Shown here: positions 31,310 to 41,832 of the stretch, piece by piece
Layout: every line of letters begins with the position of its first letter
How positions within the stretch are numbered: position 1 is the stretch's first letter
Assembly (NCBI GenBank): GCA_027422505.1
Contig: JAPQWV010000017.1
Span: 19,779,501 to 19,843,500, forward strand
Reading direction: 5' to 3'
Length of the DNA stretch: 64,000 nucleotides
Source of the DNA: Craterostigma plantagineum
Taxonomy: Eukaryota > Streptophyta > Magnoliopsida > Lamiales > Linderniaceae
Notes under the pieces: model-generated
Database searches by the model: none
What the model was told of the DNA's origin: nothing
What the model saw: only the letters and a program-made list of their open reading frames with translations
Translations under genes and position numbers: made by a program

Positions 31310-31870
31310 TTAACTAGTTGCAATGTTAGTCTTCAAGTATGCAGGCCACTTTAGCTGCCTTGTAGATTTTCTCCGCATCTCCTGCCCTGGTTGATGAGCA
31401 GCTGCTTCATTGGCTGAAGAGAAATAATTCTGACCATTGTTTGGAAATTGAAGGTTTTGGCCAGGTTCTGAATTTTGGCTGCTTTGTTGGTCCAATGCTG
31501 GCTGAGGTGACTCTTCTTTATCAACTGATGTGGTGAGGTCTTCACTCATAGGATCTATATTGTAAGGTTTGGGCAGGACACAGGAAGCAAAAGGGATCCT
31601 CAGCTGGAATATTTCCTTCATGTCTGAAAGGGAAGTCTGATTCTCTGAACTTGACATCCCTTGAGACAAACAGCTCCTTTGTCTTCATGTCCAACACTTT
31701 AAAGCCCTTTATTCCACTTGGCATCCTAGGAAGACGCACTCCCTTGCTCGAGCATCAAACTTTTTCCTGCCAGCTGCAAGTGTGGAAGCAAAGCAAAGAG
31801 ATCCAAAAGCTCGAGAGAGCATTGTAATTAAAAGGTTTCTGGTATAATAAGTCATAAGGACTCTTGTTCC
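31310..31870 (-). pseudogene. Copia-2 integrase C-terminal part and linker
   Basis: GFKVLDMKTKELFVSRDVKF (31670-31720) is the typical copia post-core motif. Before it, [11 protein letters not shown] leads up to the transposon insertion at 31874. The linker to RT is Gln/Ser-rich and ends LKWPAYLKTN. Open frames overlap through indels. Confidence 0.8.
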
Positions 31871-31874
31871 CTAA

Positions 31875-33024
31875 CAACCCGTTTGGTAGGGGGTATTAGA
31901 GGGGTTAGATGGGATAGGATTAATAAATGTTGTGTCTGGTAGGCAGGTTATTTTAAAGGTGGGATTTATTTAATTCCTCTTAATACCCCATATTAAGTAT
32001 TAAATAATACAGCCTCACCCCTCCCTTTATTTTATCCCATGTGCTTTTGACAGATTTATCCCTTGTTTTAAATTCATTTCTTACTTTACCCCTTCCATTA
32101 CAACATTGTCGAAACAGCTCATTCGATGAAACTATTTTTATTTCAGATCCATATGCGACCAAGCATCATATCTAAGCAACGCCCATCTCATTCGATGATA
32201 CCCAATCATGAGATTTCAGAAGCTCCACTCCCTTTTATTCACGGCACTCATGCAAAGCAAAACAATAATTAAAAAAATCACAGAGAGTAAAATAACAGTA
32301 CGTCACGCATTTGATCTTTGTTGTCTGCTCTTCATCCAATTAACTTTATCAGGGAATAAATCCATCAGCAATAAGCATATTTAAAAGAAAAAAAAAGCCA
32401 AATCAGAGAAACAAACTATCCACTGGCAACTATTTCATGGATCGCTTCGCTGACATTCTCATCCTCCGACCTCACGGCTAATTTCATAGCCACCTCTTTC
32501 GACTTTTCGATTCCAAATGACAATCGAACTAGAACCTTCACATTTCCTATGTAGACGCCCAACAGCAAACAAGTATGCGATCTTGCATTGCTTTGAATTG
32601 CACTTGAAAGATATGATTTTGAGTTAAACCTAATTTCGAATTGAAGGATTTGGCAGATATTTTCCATTCTTTGACTTAGATTGCTGCTTTGTGAGGCTAG
32701 ATGTGTTGAGCACATATGGGTTTGCTTGATTTCAAAATGGCGCTTGATAATTTCAGTTCTTTTTTGTTCTTCGACAATAGATGAAGGAAGTATGCTATTA
32801 TGTTTTCAATTTATTTTCTCTGCAGAGTGTTAGGTTTCTTGAGAAGGGTAAACGTGTAATTGACTATAATTAAACCTAATACCATCTAAAATCTATCTAC
32901 CAAACACATCGGACATTATTATTTAAACCCATCAACCAAACACTCAAAAATTCTATACTCCCCATTATATAAACCCAACTAAAACTAATACCATCTAAAC
33001 CCATCCCGTCAACCAAACGGGCCC
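31875..33024. mobile_element. PIF/Harbinger-like non-autonomous element carrying a host gene fragment
   Basis: The ends CAACCCGTTTGGTAG and its counterpart ending ACCAAACGGGCCC are inverted, and TAA (within CCCTAA) flanks both sides. Subterminal regions repeat AGGGGTTAGATGGGATAGG-like words on the left and their mirror (CTAATACCATCTAAACCC) on the right. It interrupts the Copia-2 integrase and carries a gamma-COP exon (32416-32600). No transposase. Confidence 0.78.
32416..32715 (-). pseudogene. captured last exon of coatomer gamma subunit (gamma-COP)
   Basis: The last ~58 residues (RSHTCLLLGVYIGNVKVLVR, LSFGIEKSKEVAMKLAVR, then SEAIHEIVASG and stop) match the very C-terminus of plant gamma-COP, the appendage/platform part of the COPI coat that binds regulators on Golgi vesicles. 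The first ~40 residues of the frame do not continue the match and are probably intron read-through, with an acceptor near 32598. About 100 bp of apparent 3' UTR follows. The rest of the ~880-residue protein is absent, so this is a captured fragment. Recognised from memory of the family, without alignment. Confidence 0.7.
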
Positions 33025-33027
33025 TAA

Positions 33028-33900
33028 GTGTATATAAGGTGTTCTATTGATGACAAATGCTGTAGTTATGACACATTCATACCAAAACTCAACTGGCATA
33101 TTGGATTGGAAATACAATGCTCGAGCAACATTCAACAAATGTTGATGTTTTCTTTCCACAATTGATTTTTGTTGTGGTATCTGGAAGCAAGACAGCTGCT
33201 GTATGATGCCTTTTTAAATAACTCATGTAGATTGAATTCCTTGGCATTATCTGTCCTGAGTACATTTACTTTACTATAGAACTGAGTTTCAACCAGATTA
33301 AGAAAATATGAAATGACAGAAAACACATCAGACTTTTGTTTGATCATGAAGAGCCATGCAAATCTAGTATGGTCATCTACTATGGTAACAAAATAACGAT
33401 GCCCTGAATGAGCAGTGACATGGAAAGGTCCCCAGACATCACTATGTACAAGATCAAATGAAGAACAAGCTATTTCATCATTACTGGTAAAAGGAAGTCT
33501 TTTCTGTTTAGCTACTTGGTAGACTTTACATATAAATCTGAAGACTTATCATCATGTCCTAAACAGGTCTTAACACTTCCAAGATCATATTAGAGGGATG
33601 GCCTAACCTACAGTGCCAAAGATCTACAGATAACTTGTTAGGAAAACATATTTATTATTGACAGAAAAGTCTGAAGTTGAGTCTGCCCACATGATGTTTG
33701 GCTACCCTTGCCAATCACACGGAGTGAAGTGTCCTGTATCAAGAAATCATTAGCTCCAAAGGAAAACTTATAATTCCCTTTCTTGGCCAAGTAACTCACA
33801 GATATCAAATTGAAATGGAATTGAGGGATAGTATATCTGTCAATGTAACATGCTTACTGAGTTTAAAGGAACCAGCTTTATTAACCCTTATATAGTGTTA
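33028..33900 (-). pseudogene. Copia-2 integrase core and pre-integrase remnants
   Basis: Translation of the minus strand gives MIKQKSDVFSVISYFLNLVE, NVLRTDNAKEF (second catalytic Asp) and a degraded N-terminal zinc region. Stops are frequent. Confidence 0.7.
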
Positions 33901-35125
33901 TCTGGCATCATTACCCTTGACTCCTTAACCTCATGCAAATCATCTAGTATGCTCTTATCCACACATACATGTCCGGTAGCTCCATAATCAACTAGCCAAA
34001 CATTGGTATGGTAAGATAAGGCAATTTGAAGGACAAGCACATACCTGGTCCATTCTCAATTGGCTGATGAGGTATGGTCTGATGGCATAGTTGGTTTTGC
34101 TGGTTCAACAGAGTCTGCAAACTCTGTAGTTGAAAGGGAGTAAGTTGCAGATGAACTAAACATCTTCACTCTTTTCAGATGTCTGCTTTGTCTGATGGTT
34201 TGTCTCCCCAGGCTTGTTGATTACTCCCTCAACTGAAAACTGATTCACTCTTGGTCCCTTGAATTTGGTGTTCTGTCTGAAACAGGGGGAAATCCATGGA
34301 CATAGTAGCATGTATCAACTATGTGACCTCGTTTATTGAAGTAACTACACACCTTGACAGGCTCCTTTCTTTGGTTAGTGAAATACTTCTTTGGCAGTTC
34401 TTGGTAATGAGAGTTTCTTGGTGGTTCTTGGCAGTGTGAAGTGGACATTAATGCCATGCTGCTTCTTAGATCATCAGTGATCTTGACAAGGCCTGCAGAT
34501 ATGGACCTCTGCCTTTCTTCCTGAATCAATAAACACTTTGTTAATGGCTGGTAACCAATCCATACGCAGTATTTGACCTCTGATCTGAGAGTATGAGTCA
34601 TTTAGACCCAACAAGAATGTAAACACAAGGAGGCCGATAATTGGTCAGTTCATCCCAGAGAGATTTCAGCCTGGTGAAATAGACCCCAACAGGGGCTGTT
34701 CCTTGCGCAAGATTCATCTGCTCTTTCTTAATCTGAAAGATCCTTGGTTTGTTTGATTGCGCAAACCGTTCTTGAAGATCAACTCACACACCCCTCGCTG
34801 AATTGTAGAGAATGCTGGCTGAGATTTCTTTCGACACTGTGTTGAGAATTCGAGAAATAATGATATTATTATTTCTTTTCCAAGCTGTGACTTGATTCGG
34901 ATCAATTTCAGGGGGTGGTTTGATGCTTCCATTCACAAAACCTTCCTTGTTCCTTCCCATCAGAGAGATCATCATGGCTCTGCTCCATGTTGCGTGATTC
35001 TCACCATTCAATTGTTCATGGACCAGCTGCTGTCTAGGAACATCGTTGTTGTTGAGATAAAAGGGGTCATTTAGCAGTGTTACAGCTGTGGTGTTGGCTA
35101 TTGAAGAAGGCACTGTTTCGGCCAT
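33901..35125 (-). pseudogene. Copia-2 gag and protease remnants
   Basis: Gag starts MAETVPSSIANTTAVTLL at 35125 and has NHATWSRAMMISLMGRNKEG and the RILNTVSKEISASILYNS motif. A second frame (34714-34932) and a zinc-knuckle frame (34245-34601, with CSYFNKRGHIVDTCYYVHGFP, first Cys pair altered by Phe) follow. Protease traces (VWLVDYGATGHVCV-like) lie near 34000. Four or more shifts or stops. Confidence 0.82.
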
Positions 35126-35201
35126 TGATTTGTTGATGCAGTGTAGAACGAAGAAGCTTCAAGGTTTGCATAATTCTTGGTTGATCGCAGCTTAAAGTTG
35201 T

Positions 35202-35214
35202 TGCTCTGATACCA
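35202..35214 (-). promoter_or_regulatory. Copia-2 primer binding site (initiator tRNA-Met)
   Basis: TGGTATCAGAGCA on the minus strand, immediately inside the 5' LTR. Confidence 0.93.
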
Positions 35215-35663
35215 TATTAAATCTCGAATTGTTCGAGAAGATGAAGGTTTCTTGGAGAAGATGTAAATAAAGAAATTCTCATTAATTTATTCGAATATGT
35301 ACAGTGGTGTATTTATATAGGGAAAGAGTAAAATGACCGTTTAACTAACAAGTCGGTCGATCAACTTATAGAATCTTTACTAGCTTAGACGAATCAAAGA
35401 TCATGGCCATGACTGGATGTGTATGAAACCGTGACTACTGGCAGAGCCATTCATCTTCTAAGTCGATTTCTATCACGGCCGTGACTGCATGTGCAGGTGA
35501 CCGTGAACTCGGGCACTAACACCTTTCTTCAGACTTGATGTCGTCACGGCCGTGAATAGATAAACACGAGGCCGTGAAGCTGGAGAAATTAAACAAACAC
35601 GCGGGCTTCTTCAGCTCTATTACTCAGCCTGATCTTCTTGCACTCTTTGTCTGAATTTTAACA
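35215..35663 (-). repeat. 5' LTR of Copia-2 with CACGGCCGTG-type units and TATA box
   Basis: Palindromes start at 35401, 35473 and 35543. On the minus strand CTATATAAAT (35311-35320) lies about 80 bp downstream of the last unit and is the likely TATA box. The array therefore sits in U3, as in Athila-1. Confidence 0.92.
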
Positions 35664-35668
35664 GAGCT

Positions 35669-36586
35669 ATAGTTGAAATTCAAATTCTCTTATTGAACTT
35701 AGTCGAAGTTTAGGAAAATTGAGATCGTCCAATATCCAGAAAGTTTGAAACTCATTTCACATTGAACTCAGTTGTGACATGGAAAAGTCTGAGTCGTCTC
35801 GTATCTTCTCTAAATTTCAGATTGATTTCAGACTGAAATTAGTTTGGTGCGAAATTAATTAAGTGCCATAGTGTTGGGACACTTCTGAAATAACACGACA
35901 ATATATTTCTTTTAAATAAAAATTAAATTCGCATAATAGATGTGGCTATTATGAGCCCACGATGTAGAACGTGCTCTTAGAATATCCGCACTATTGCTGT
36001 TAGGTTTCTTTTTTCATATGCGTTTAAAAGTTCATTGCTTGGCCTACGACTGCAATAAATAATATTTTTTTAAAAAAAACCCCTAAATTCTCTTTGTATT
36101 GTATACCATGTTTTACATCCGTCTTTAATTTCGACTATGGCTTTATTATTATAGAAATATTTTAGGGTTTGTTGAGGGACCGAGTTGCTAAAACATTAAA
36201 TTCATGAAGAAATATATCATTTGATTTGTCGGTCATAACAATAACAGTATGGTAGGTAGCTCGTCGTATAGAGATACTAATGTCAACATCACATCGAATG
36301 TGATAGTTTTTGGACCGATCCTTAAAGTTAAAGCAAATCTTAGTTACGTGCACTTGCTAATCAGGGTTAATTATTTACCCGAAGTATCCACTCGTTCTCT
36401 ACCAATTATTGTACGTTTAAATAATGTCAATATATAGTTATTGTTATATAATTCATTTTCTGGACTCGCCCTTTCATGTGCGCTCGAGCTCATCCAGATT
36501 TGCAACTTCGAACACGAGAGTATTTGAAAAAAATATTGAATTAGAAATAGGTATTTATGTGTAGATACTCGAAATTTTAATTAAAA
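35669..36586. other. intergenic, AT-rich
   Basis: No gene, terminal repeat or coding similarity recognised. Several TCAGATTGAA/ATTTCAGA words near 35800-35840 are weakly repetitive. Confidence 0.4.
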
Positions 36587-36689
36587 CTAGCAGACTGTAG
36601 CCGCACGTTGTGCAGCAATGATGAAATTTTAGCCCGGGAGAGGGGTACAAAATGAATGAAAGAAACATGAAACACGATAAAACCTACCC

Positions 36690-37610
36690 CTACATAAAAA
36701 CTTGTAAAGATCTCAAAAGAAGCATAAAATTATAGGTCGTAGTTGGCCTACAAACATCTGAAACAAGCTTGCCAATGTTGCAATGGAAAGGTAAAAAGAA
36801 GTTCTCATTACCATTCAACTCTGAGACCTTCAGCTTGTAAGAAACGAGAGGGTAATGAGAGCTTGCTTCCGTCATCGGGCAATCCTACACCGCCTGAACA
36901 TGAGTTGGGAGATTATTGTTAAGTTTAAAAAACACAACAAGCTATGGAGACGAAGAAGATAAATGGCTAACATAAGGGCAGGAAAAAGCTTACTTTTAAC
37001 AGGTTTCGCAAGGGAATGGAAAGTTAAGAAGCAGGCGTCGTTATTTTGCAGTGGGGGGCCAACGGGTATCCTATAGATGGGATACCTTCATAATAAATAA
37101 GGAAGCATATTCTTCAGTTCTGAAATGTAAACAGAACGATCTCCAACATGGGTTAGTCCCAGAACATGAAAGGAATAAGAGGGAAAAGCTTACCAAGCAA
37201 TTGATATGGAGCCAGCTCACAGCTTCTGTACGTTTTTAGTCCGGGAAAGCGAGGACAACATCTGTTGAGTGCAAAAAAAAAAAAAAAGAGATTTCACATA
37301 GGTGGATAAACAAAGGCCGTCAAAGCTATCTAGACGGGGACCACAATTCTTGCCTTATCAGCTAATTGTTCACGATGAAATGGGAGCTCCGTCTCAAAGA
37401 ACTCGAAAATAAGTAGACCAGGTGGGTTACTAACACCATCGCCATCAGTTACGGGGTCATTGAGAGGGTTACTTCTACCTGAAAGTCTGCTATATCCCCG
37501 AGCATCATTGGCCACTCTCCCATTTGTTGCATATTCGCTGTCTCCATCACTACTTGTCTCCCTTGATGAATTAGCATCACTATCCTCACCAGGTCTCCTG
37601 TGAAATGTGT
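36690..37610 (-). pseudogene. DUF789-family gene fragment, multi-exon, frameshifted
   Basis: Exon-like pieces appear in the right order. 37330-37610: RPGEDSDANSSRET and LLIFEFFETELPFHREQLADK, followed by AAG|GCAAG, a GC-type donor. 37190-37280: VVLAFP, then after a one-base shift GLKTYRSCELAPYQLL, ending at a GTAAGC donor. 37010-37090: YPIYRIPVGPPLQNNDACFL and TFHSLAKP. 36790-36880: a tail with SYKLKVSELNGNEN in one frame and GLPDDGSKLSLPS in another. This is the domain of the plant DUF789 family, whose function is unknown. The SWISVAW segment is missing. Intron remnants remain, so it was captured as DNA, not through RNA. Confidence 0.78.
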
Positions 37611-37929
37611 TAAGAATCAGATACAGAGAAGTAAGCAGACTAATACAAAAATAAGGTCCGCCGTATTCACATTTTCTAAGATAAATTAATTTCTCGGGTT
37701 CTTTTTCTTTTTCCTAGATATTTCCCTCTAATTAAGCACTTGCGGAAACTCATCATTTGATTTGAAAAGGCACTAAGATAAATGCTACCATCAACTTGGA
37801 GATAGAAGGAAGAGCTAAAAGGACTGATTATAATATTGATACAAGTATACAGAGCCAAATGCAAGTTTCTATGTAAAATTTTGACTTTGAGATAGATATG
37901 AACACGTAAAACAACCAAAAAGGGAGTTT

Positions 37930-38140
37930 GCGCTGTCTTGAGAGTTCTTGTCGGAGATGGTCGTCGGCTCTGGCTCGGACTTCAGGATTAGGCTGTTGTT
38001 GTTTTTGGGGTTAGGATCTTCGCCATCGATGGCGTTTTCGGGCGTCTGTGGGTGGATTTGGTCGTGGAGCTGGAAGTGTCTGATGAGGAACGGCGGTGGT
38101 AGTTCTCTTCTCTTAGCTTGGGTCAGATCAGATATCTAGA
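37930..38140 (-). other. open stretch near the Helitron 5' end, possible second captured fragment
   Basis: The minus strand is open for about 65 codons (ELPPPFLIRHFQLHDQIHPQ, then a Pro/Asn/Ser-rich part) and has clearly higher GC than its surroundings. I do not recognise it; it could be part of the N-terminal exon of the same or another gene. Confidence 0.35.
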
Positions 38141-38416
38141 CATGTATCTAGTCTAATTCCAATATTGTCCTTTCTAAGAAATTACAATAAGATGTGACTG
38201 ACAACCGTTTTGAAACTGGCTATTATCCGGTGGCTTCGTCCTTTTATAGTAGATAGTAGAAGTTTCAATCCTATTCTGTTGAATTGGTTTTGACTTAGCG
38301 AATGTGATGCCTTCATTGAGTAAAAAGGAAATATTTAGCCAATATTAAATATAATCTCGTGTGTAACCTGTGTGGGTTGGGCCTAGCAGTCATTTTCCTA
38401 GTTGTGCCCAAGAATT

Positions 38417-39591
38417 GAGAAATGAGAATTAATTTCCTCAAGTACTATTCACCGCCTCCTTTTTCCCAGTCATCGCCCCCCTAAAGGGCTGAAAAAAAGA
38501 CCATTTTGCCCTTTTGAATATAAATTTCTATTTAAAGTCGACAACAGTTTCTATATCGCAATCATACATTCAAATCAGACTCAAACATAACAAAAAAACT
38601 CAAATCGCAATGGATCTACGACAGGGTAAAGGGACAGGGTAAAGGATAGGGTCTATTGGCACGACTGGTAAGCAAATTCTCGTAAAATTCGTTCGTACGT
38701 AGATTAATTATCGAACGTCGAGCGGATTAGCTCGGAAAATTCGGCTCATCCGAAACACAATTTCACCCACATTATATATAGATGTGAATTTTATTAGTTT
38801 AAATTAAATAGCTAATATTATGACACGTGTAAGTCGCTCGCGTGCGCGCGCAGGGGTGGTGCAAATCAGGCCGACTTGTGTGCGAGCGCGCGACCCGCGC
38901 ACACGAATGCCGGGCCGAGAACAGTGGGCCTGACCAACCCGTGTTTTGCTCCGGTTTTAACTTTTATTCCTCTCGGTATTAAAAAAAATAAAAATACGAT
39001 CGAACGAAATTTTCTATCGGGCTGTGATGCACGGGCCGAACTGAAATTTCAGCCGAGCCTGTGCGGGCCGAACTGAAATTTCGGCAGTGCTTGTGCGGGC
39101 CGAACTGAAATTCCGGCCAGGCATGCGTGGGCCGAACTGAAATTCCGGCCGGGCCTGTGCGGGCCGAACTGAGATTTCGGTCGGGCCTGCGCGGGCAGAG
39201 CTGAGATTTCGGCCGGGCCTGCGCAGGCCAAACTGAATTTCGGTCAGGCCCGCGTGGGCCGAACTGAAATTTTGGCCGGGCCCATGCGGCCCGATAATAT
39301 CGATTGGCCAGCACACAGCCTGGCCGAAAATATCATTCGGCCCGCACACTGCAGGACCGAAAATATCGATCGTTCGGTCCTAAAATGTTAAATCGATTTT
39401 TTTTTCCGTAACGAGATCGATTGTTCGAATTTATTTGTGTATGTAGTTTTCAGTATTTCGTACCATAATTATATATTTAGTTAGTTTTTTTTAAATTAAT
39501 TAAAATATCATAAGGGCAAAAACGTCATTTTCAAGCCATTAGGGGGCGGTAACTAGGAAAAAGGGGCGGTGAATAGCAATTCTCATTTCTC
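38417..39591. mobile_element. non-autonomous element with CTATTCACCGCC ends and internal minisatellite
   Basis: GAGAAATGAGAATT and AATTCTCATTTCTC are the outermost inverted words. Then CTATTCACCGCCTCCTTTTTC and, on the right, its mirror form arms of about 100 bp that end in ACCATTTTGCCCTT-like words. The left arm has 14 extra bases between the two words. No clear target duplication was found. The interior is unusually GC-rich. Confidence 0.65.
39032..39286. repeat. 32-bp minisatellite, eight copies
   Basis: The unit CGGGCCGAACTGAAATTTCG plus about 12 bp of GCCGGGCCTGTG type repeats eight times (one copy one base short). CpG-rich, with partly palindromic CGGCC/GGCCG words. Because the unit has few stops, long frames appear on the minus strand in several phases; none is a gene. 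Confidence 0.92.
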
Positions 39592-39860
39592 GTATGTAAT
39601 ATAAAATGTAACGCTTATTTTCTTTCGTAACATCATGCAAGATAACGTCATAATTTCATATATCTCACATCCTTACCAAAATCAAGTCTTTAAATGAATC
39701 AATGAAGTGCAGATGTGACTTAGTTTGCAATCTTTTTTCTTTTTATATATGTATAAATTCTTTAACGAAAAAAGGATGTGAGGATTGATTTTCTTATTTA
39801 TTTTTATTTTGTTATCAAAATAGAAAGATTCATTTCGCTCGTTCACGTGTGTTGTAATCA
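39592..39860. other. intergenic, AT-rich
   Basis: No gene or terminal repeat noticed. Confidence 0.4.
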
Positions 39861-40713
39861 TGGTTGTAAAAAGCGCTAGGCGCTACCTAGGCGCCGAGGG
39901 GGGCCTAGCGCCTAGGCCGTCTAGGCGGGGCCTAGGTGGTTTCTAGGCGGAAATTATACGGTTAGCCTATTTTTCCATTAATATATCAAAATATTTCAAC
40001 ATTGCAAAACAATACAACATCAACGTTGCTCAAAATACTTCAATACAACAAAATTAAAACAAGATCTTGCCTTTCAAACAAAAAAAGTCAAAATATTTTA
40101 GCTTATATATATTTTTTATAACTCAAGTTAATATTTTAGCTACACTAACTGCAACAATGTTTTTATTAAATTAAAAAGATATATTTTTTAACAATTTAAA
40201 TTTTAAAGAATAGAAGGCAACGATGTTATCGATCATAAGAATTAATGTGAAATAGTTTAAAGAATTAATTTCTATTTATCATCTTTATTGTTGCCTAATG
40301 GGTTCGTTTTTATTAGACCATCAATCATTACTGGCTATAATTAATTGATCCGTGTGTATTATATTTTATCAAACGGTTTGTCCCACACCGGATCGTTCAT
40401 GCGAATACAGTGAAAAGAATTCCTATATAAAGGCATTCACTGCCCTTGTTCACAAATCCACCATAGTGGGTGACCAGTGGCCACACGTGGTTTAAGCCTC
40501 TTATGTTTTTGAATTTTTTTATATGGGCCGATTTTTTTATATGGGCCGATTAGTTGGCCCAATATTCGGTCTGTACGGCAATTAAACGGCCTAGGCGCCG
40601 ATTAGTCGGACAGACCGATTTTCCCAGCCGATTTGCCACTATTCGCCTCGGTGGCCGGCGCCTAGCGCCTCGGCGGCACCTAGGCGCCCGCCTAGGCCGC
40701 ATTTTACAACACT
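39861..40713. mobile_element. MITE with TTGTAAAA...CGCTAGGCG inverted ends
   Basis: The left end (GGTTGTAAAAAGCGCTAGGCG then CTACCTAGGCGCC) mirrors the right end (GGCGCCTAGCGCC...CGCATTTTACAAC). Arms of about 90 bp are dense in GGCGCC and CCTAGG palindromes. The middle is AT-rich and includes an snRNA-type promoter candidate. The target duplication is unclear. Confidence 0.75.
40380..40431 (+). promoter_or_regulatory. snRNA-type promoter candidate (USE + TATA)
   Basis: GTCCCACACCG (40380-40390) differs at one position from the plant upstream sequence element RTCCCACATCG. TATATAAA (40424-40431) starts 33 bp after it. In plant snRNA genes a spacing of about 33 bp marks Pol II and about 23 bp Pol III. 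The sequence after a predicted start near 40455 has small hairpins (CCACCATAGTGGG) and T runs at 40506-40520. I could not match the transcribed part to U1, U2, U4, U5, U6 or 7SL from memory. Confidence 0.4.
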
Positions 40714-40771
40714 GGTTGTAATTATGGCGTCGAGACGAACATCACATACCGACAAAACACATGTTCAAGTT

Positions 40772-40829
<58 letters not shown>
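40772..40829. repeat. (AAT)n microsatellite
   Basis: About 19 AAT/TAA trinucleotides in a row. Confidence 0.95.
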
Positions 40830-41532
40830 GAAGTGGTCGTTATGTCTTCTAGAAGGTAAAATTTGTGGAGCAATTCAAAGGGTAAATCATTGATGTTTTG
40901 TTATATGCAGAAACATATCTTTTGACGTTTACGGCACAATACTCGATCCCATACTTAGCTTTTAAGACTTTGTTTAATGCATGTCCCCGCCATTTATTAA
41001 ATTATTGTAGTAGATTTTGTAAATTCTGCAAAAGAAACGATTATAAATTAGTGTTCATATTACTTATATCTTGTGAAAAAAAAGAAGAGATTGTAGGCTT
41101 TTTCTACCTCTTTGTATATGTAATCGATAATTAACTTAAAACTTTGCCCCTATCGCAAGCACCACAGTTCAATTGCTCTCTATAAAGGACAATTATTGCT
41201 CAACATATCATACTTCTCGCCCGTAATCGACAAAAACAAAATAATCATCAAACGTTGGAATAATGTTCCAAGAGATAGGTTGAATCGCTATGTAGGTTAA
41301 GTGTTCGATTCATTTAATTTCTTCACCATAATTGTTGTCGTTGGCTTATGATTATACGTTCAGATCAAGTGTATTAGTCTCGTCCTCTAACCGACACTGC
41401 TGTTCATGACTCAAAATCAAATATCGTTAAGTGTGCGGACTGTGGTGACGCCACGCAAGTGTTATGGTTATTCCGAAAGAAATATTGGAATAGCATGAAG
41501 GAAACAATAAAATCTTTATCGGGAACGATGGT
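40830..41532. other. intergenic sequence
   Basis: No recognised gene. An open frame near 40898-41134 has no similarity or promoter support. Confidence 0.4.
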
Positions 41533-41832
41533 TGTTAGATCGATTAACGTGTTTAGAGGGGGTGAATAAACACACGATTATCTTATGTCTATTTTTCGGT
41601 TTTGGTCTCGTTAAAGATCAATACCGGTGCTTGATATATTAGTGTATTGACTGATGCGGAAAAAATCAGTTGGTTTTGAACCAAGACCGGATGTGAGTGT
41701 GGTGTGTGTAGTTTTGCGGTGCAAACAATGTTTGTTTCTGGAAGTTCGGAGCTAAATTCTCATATGCCTCCCGTTCTTCCTTCCAAGCAGGGTTTCTAAT
41801 AGAAGTCTCAGTTTACAACCCTTGTCGTACAA

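Larger units (their letters stand above)
29858..35663 (-). mobile_element. Copia-2: Ty1/copia LTR retrotransposon
   Basis: A 5.8-kb minus-strand element with a perfect 5-bp duplication GAGCT (29853-29857 and 35664-35668). LTRs are 451 bp (29858-30308) and 449 bp (35215-35663), about 5-8% different by eye. The primer site is that of initiator tRNA-Met. A 1.15-kb DNA transposon interrupts integrase. The RT/RNase H region is internally deleted just after the YVDD motif. Confidence 0.94.
36587..38260 (-). mobile_element. candidate non-autonomous Helitron carrying gene fragments
   Basis: On the minus strand the 3' end is canonical: a hairpin GCTGCAC-AAC-GTGCGGC, a 9-nt spacer, then CTAG followed by host T (36586-36617). 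The proposed 5' end TCTACTATCTACTATAAAA (38260 leftwards) has the usual TC start and A/T-rich Helitron style, but the flanking base is T, not the expected A. It carries a same-strand DUF789 pseudogene and another unidentified open stretch. No Rep/helicase gene, so non-autonomous. Confidence 0.62.

Noticed and set aside
38979..39349. Overlapping minus-strand ORFs of about 110 codons with repeated FSSARTG-like peptides
   Set aside because: Direct product of the 32-bp minisatellite read in different phases; no start context or family match.
40898..41134. 78-codon plus-strand ORF in intergenic sequence
   Set aside because: No promoter, domain or codon pattern; length is expected by chance.
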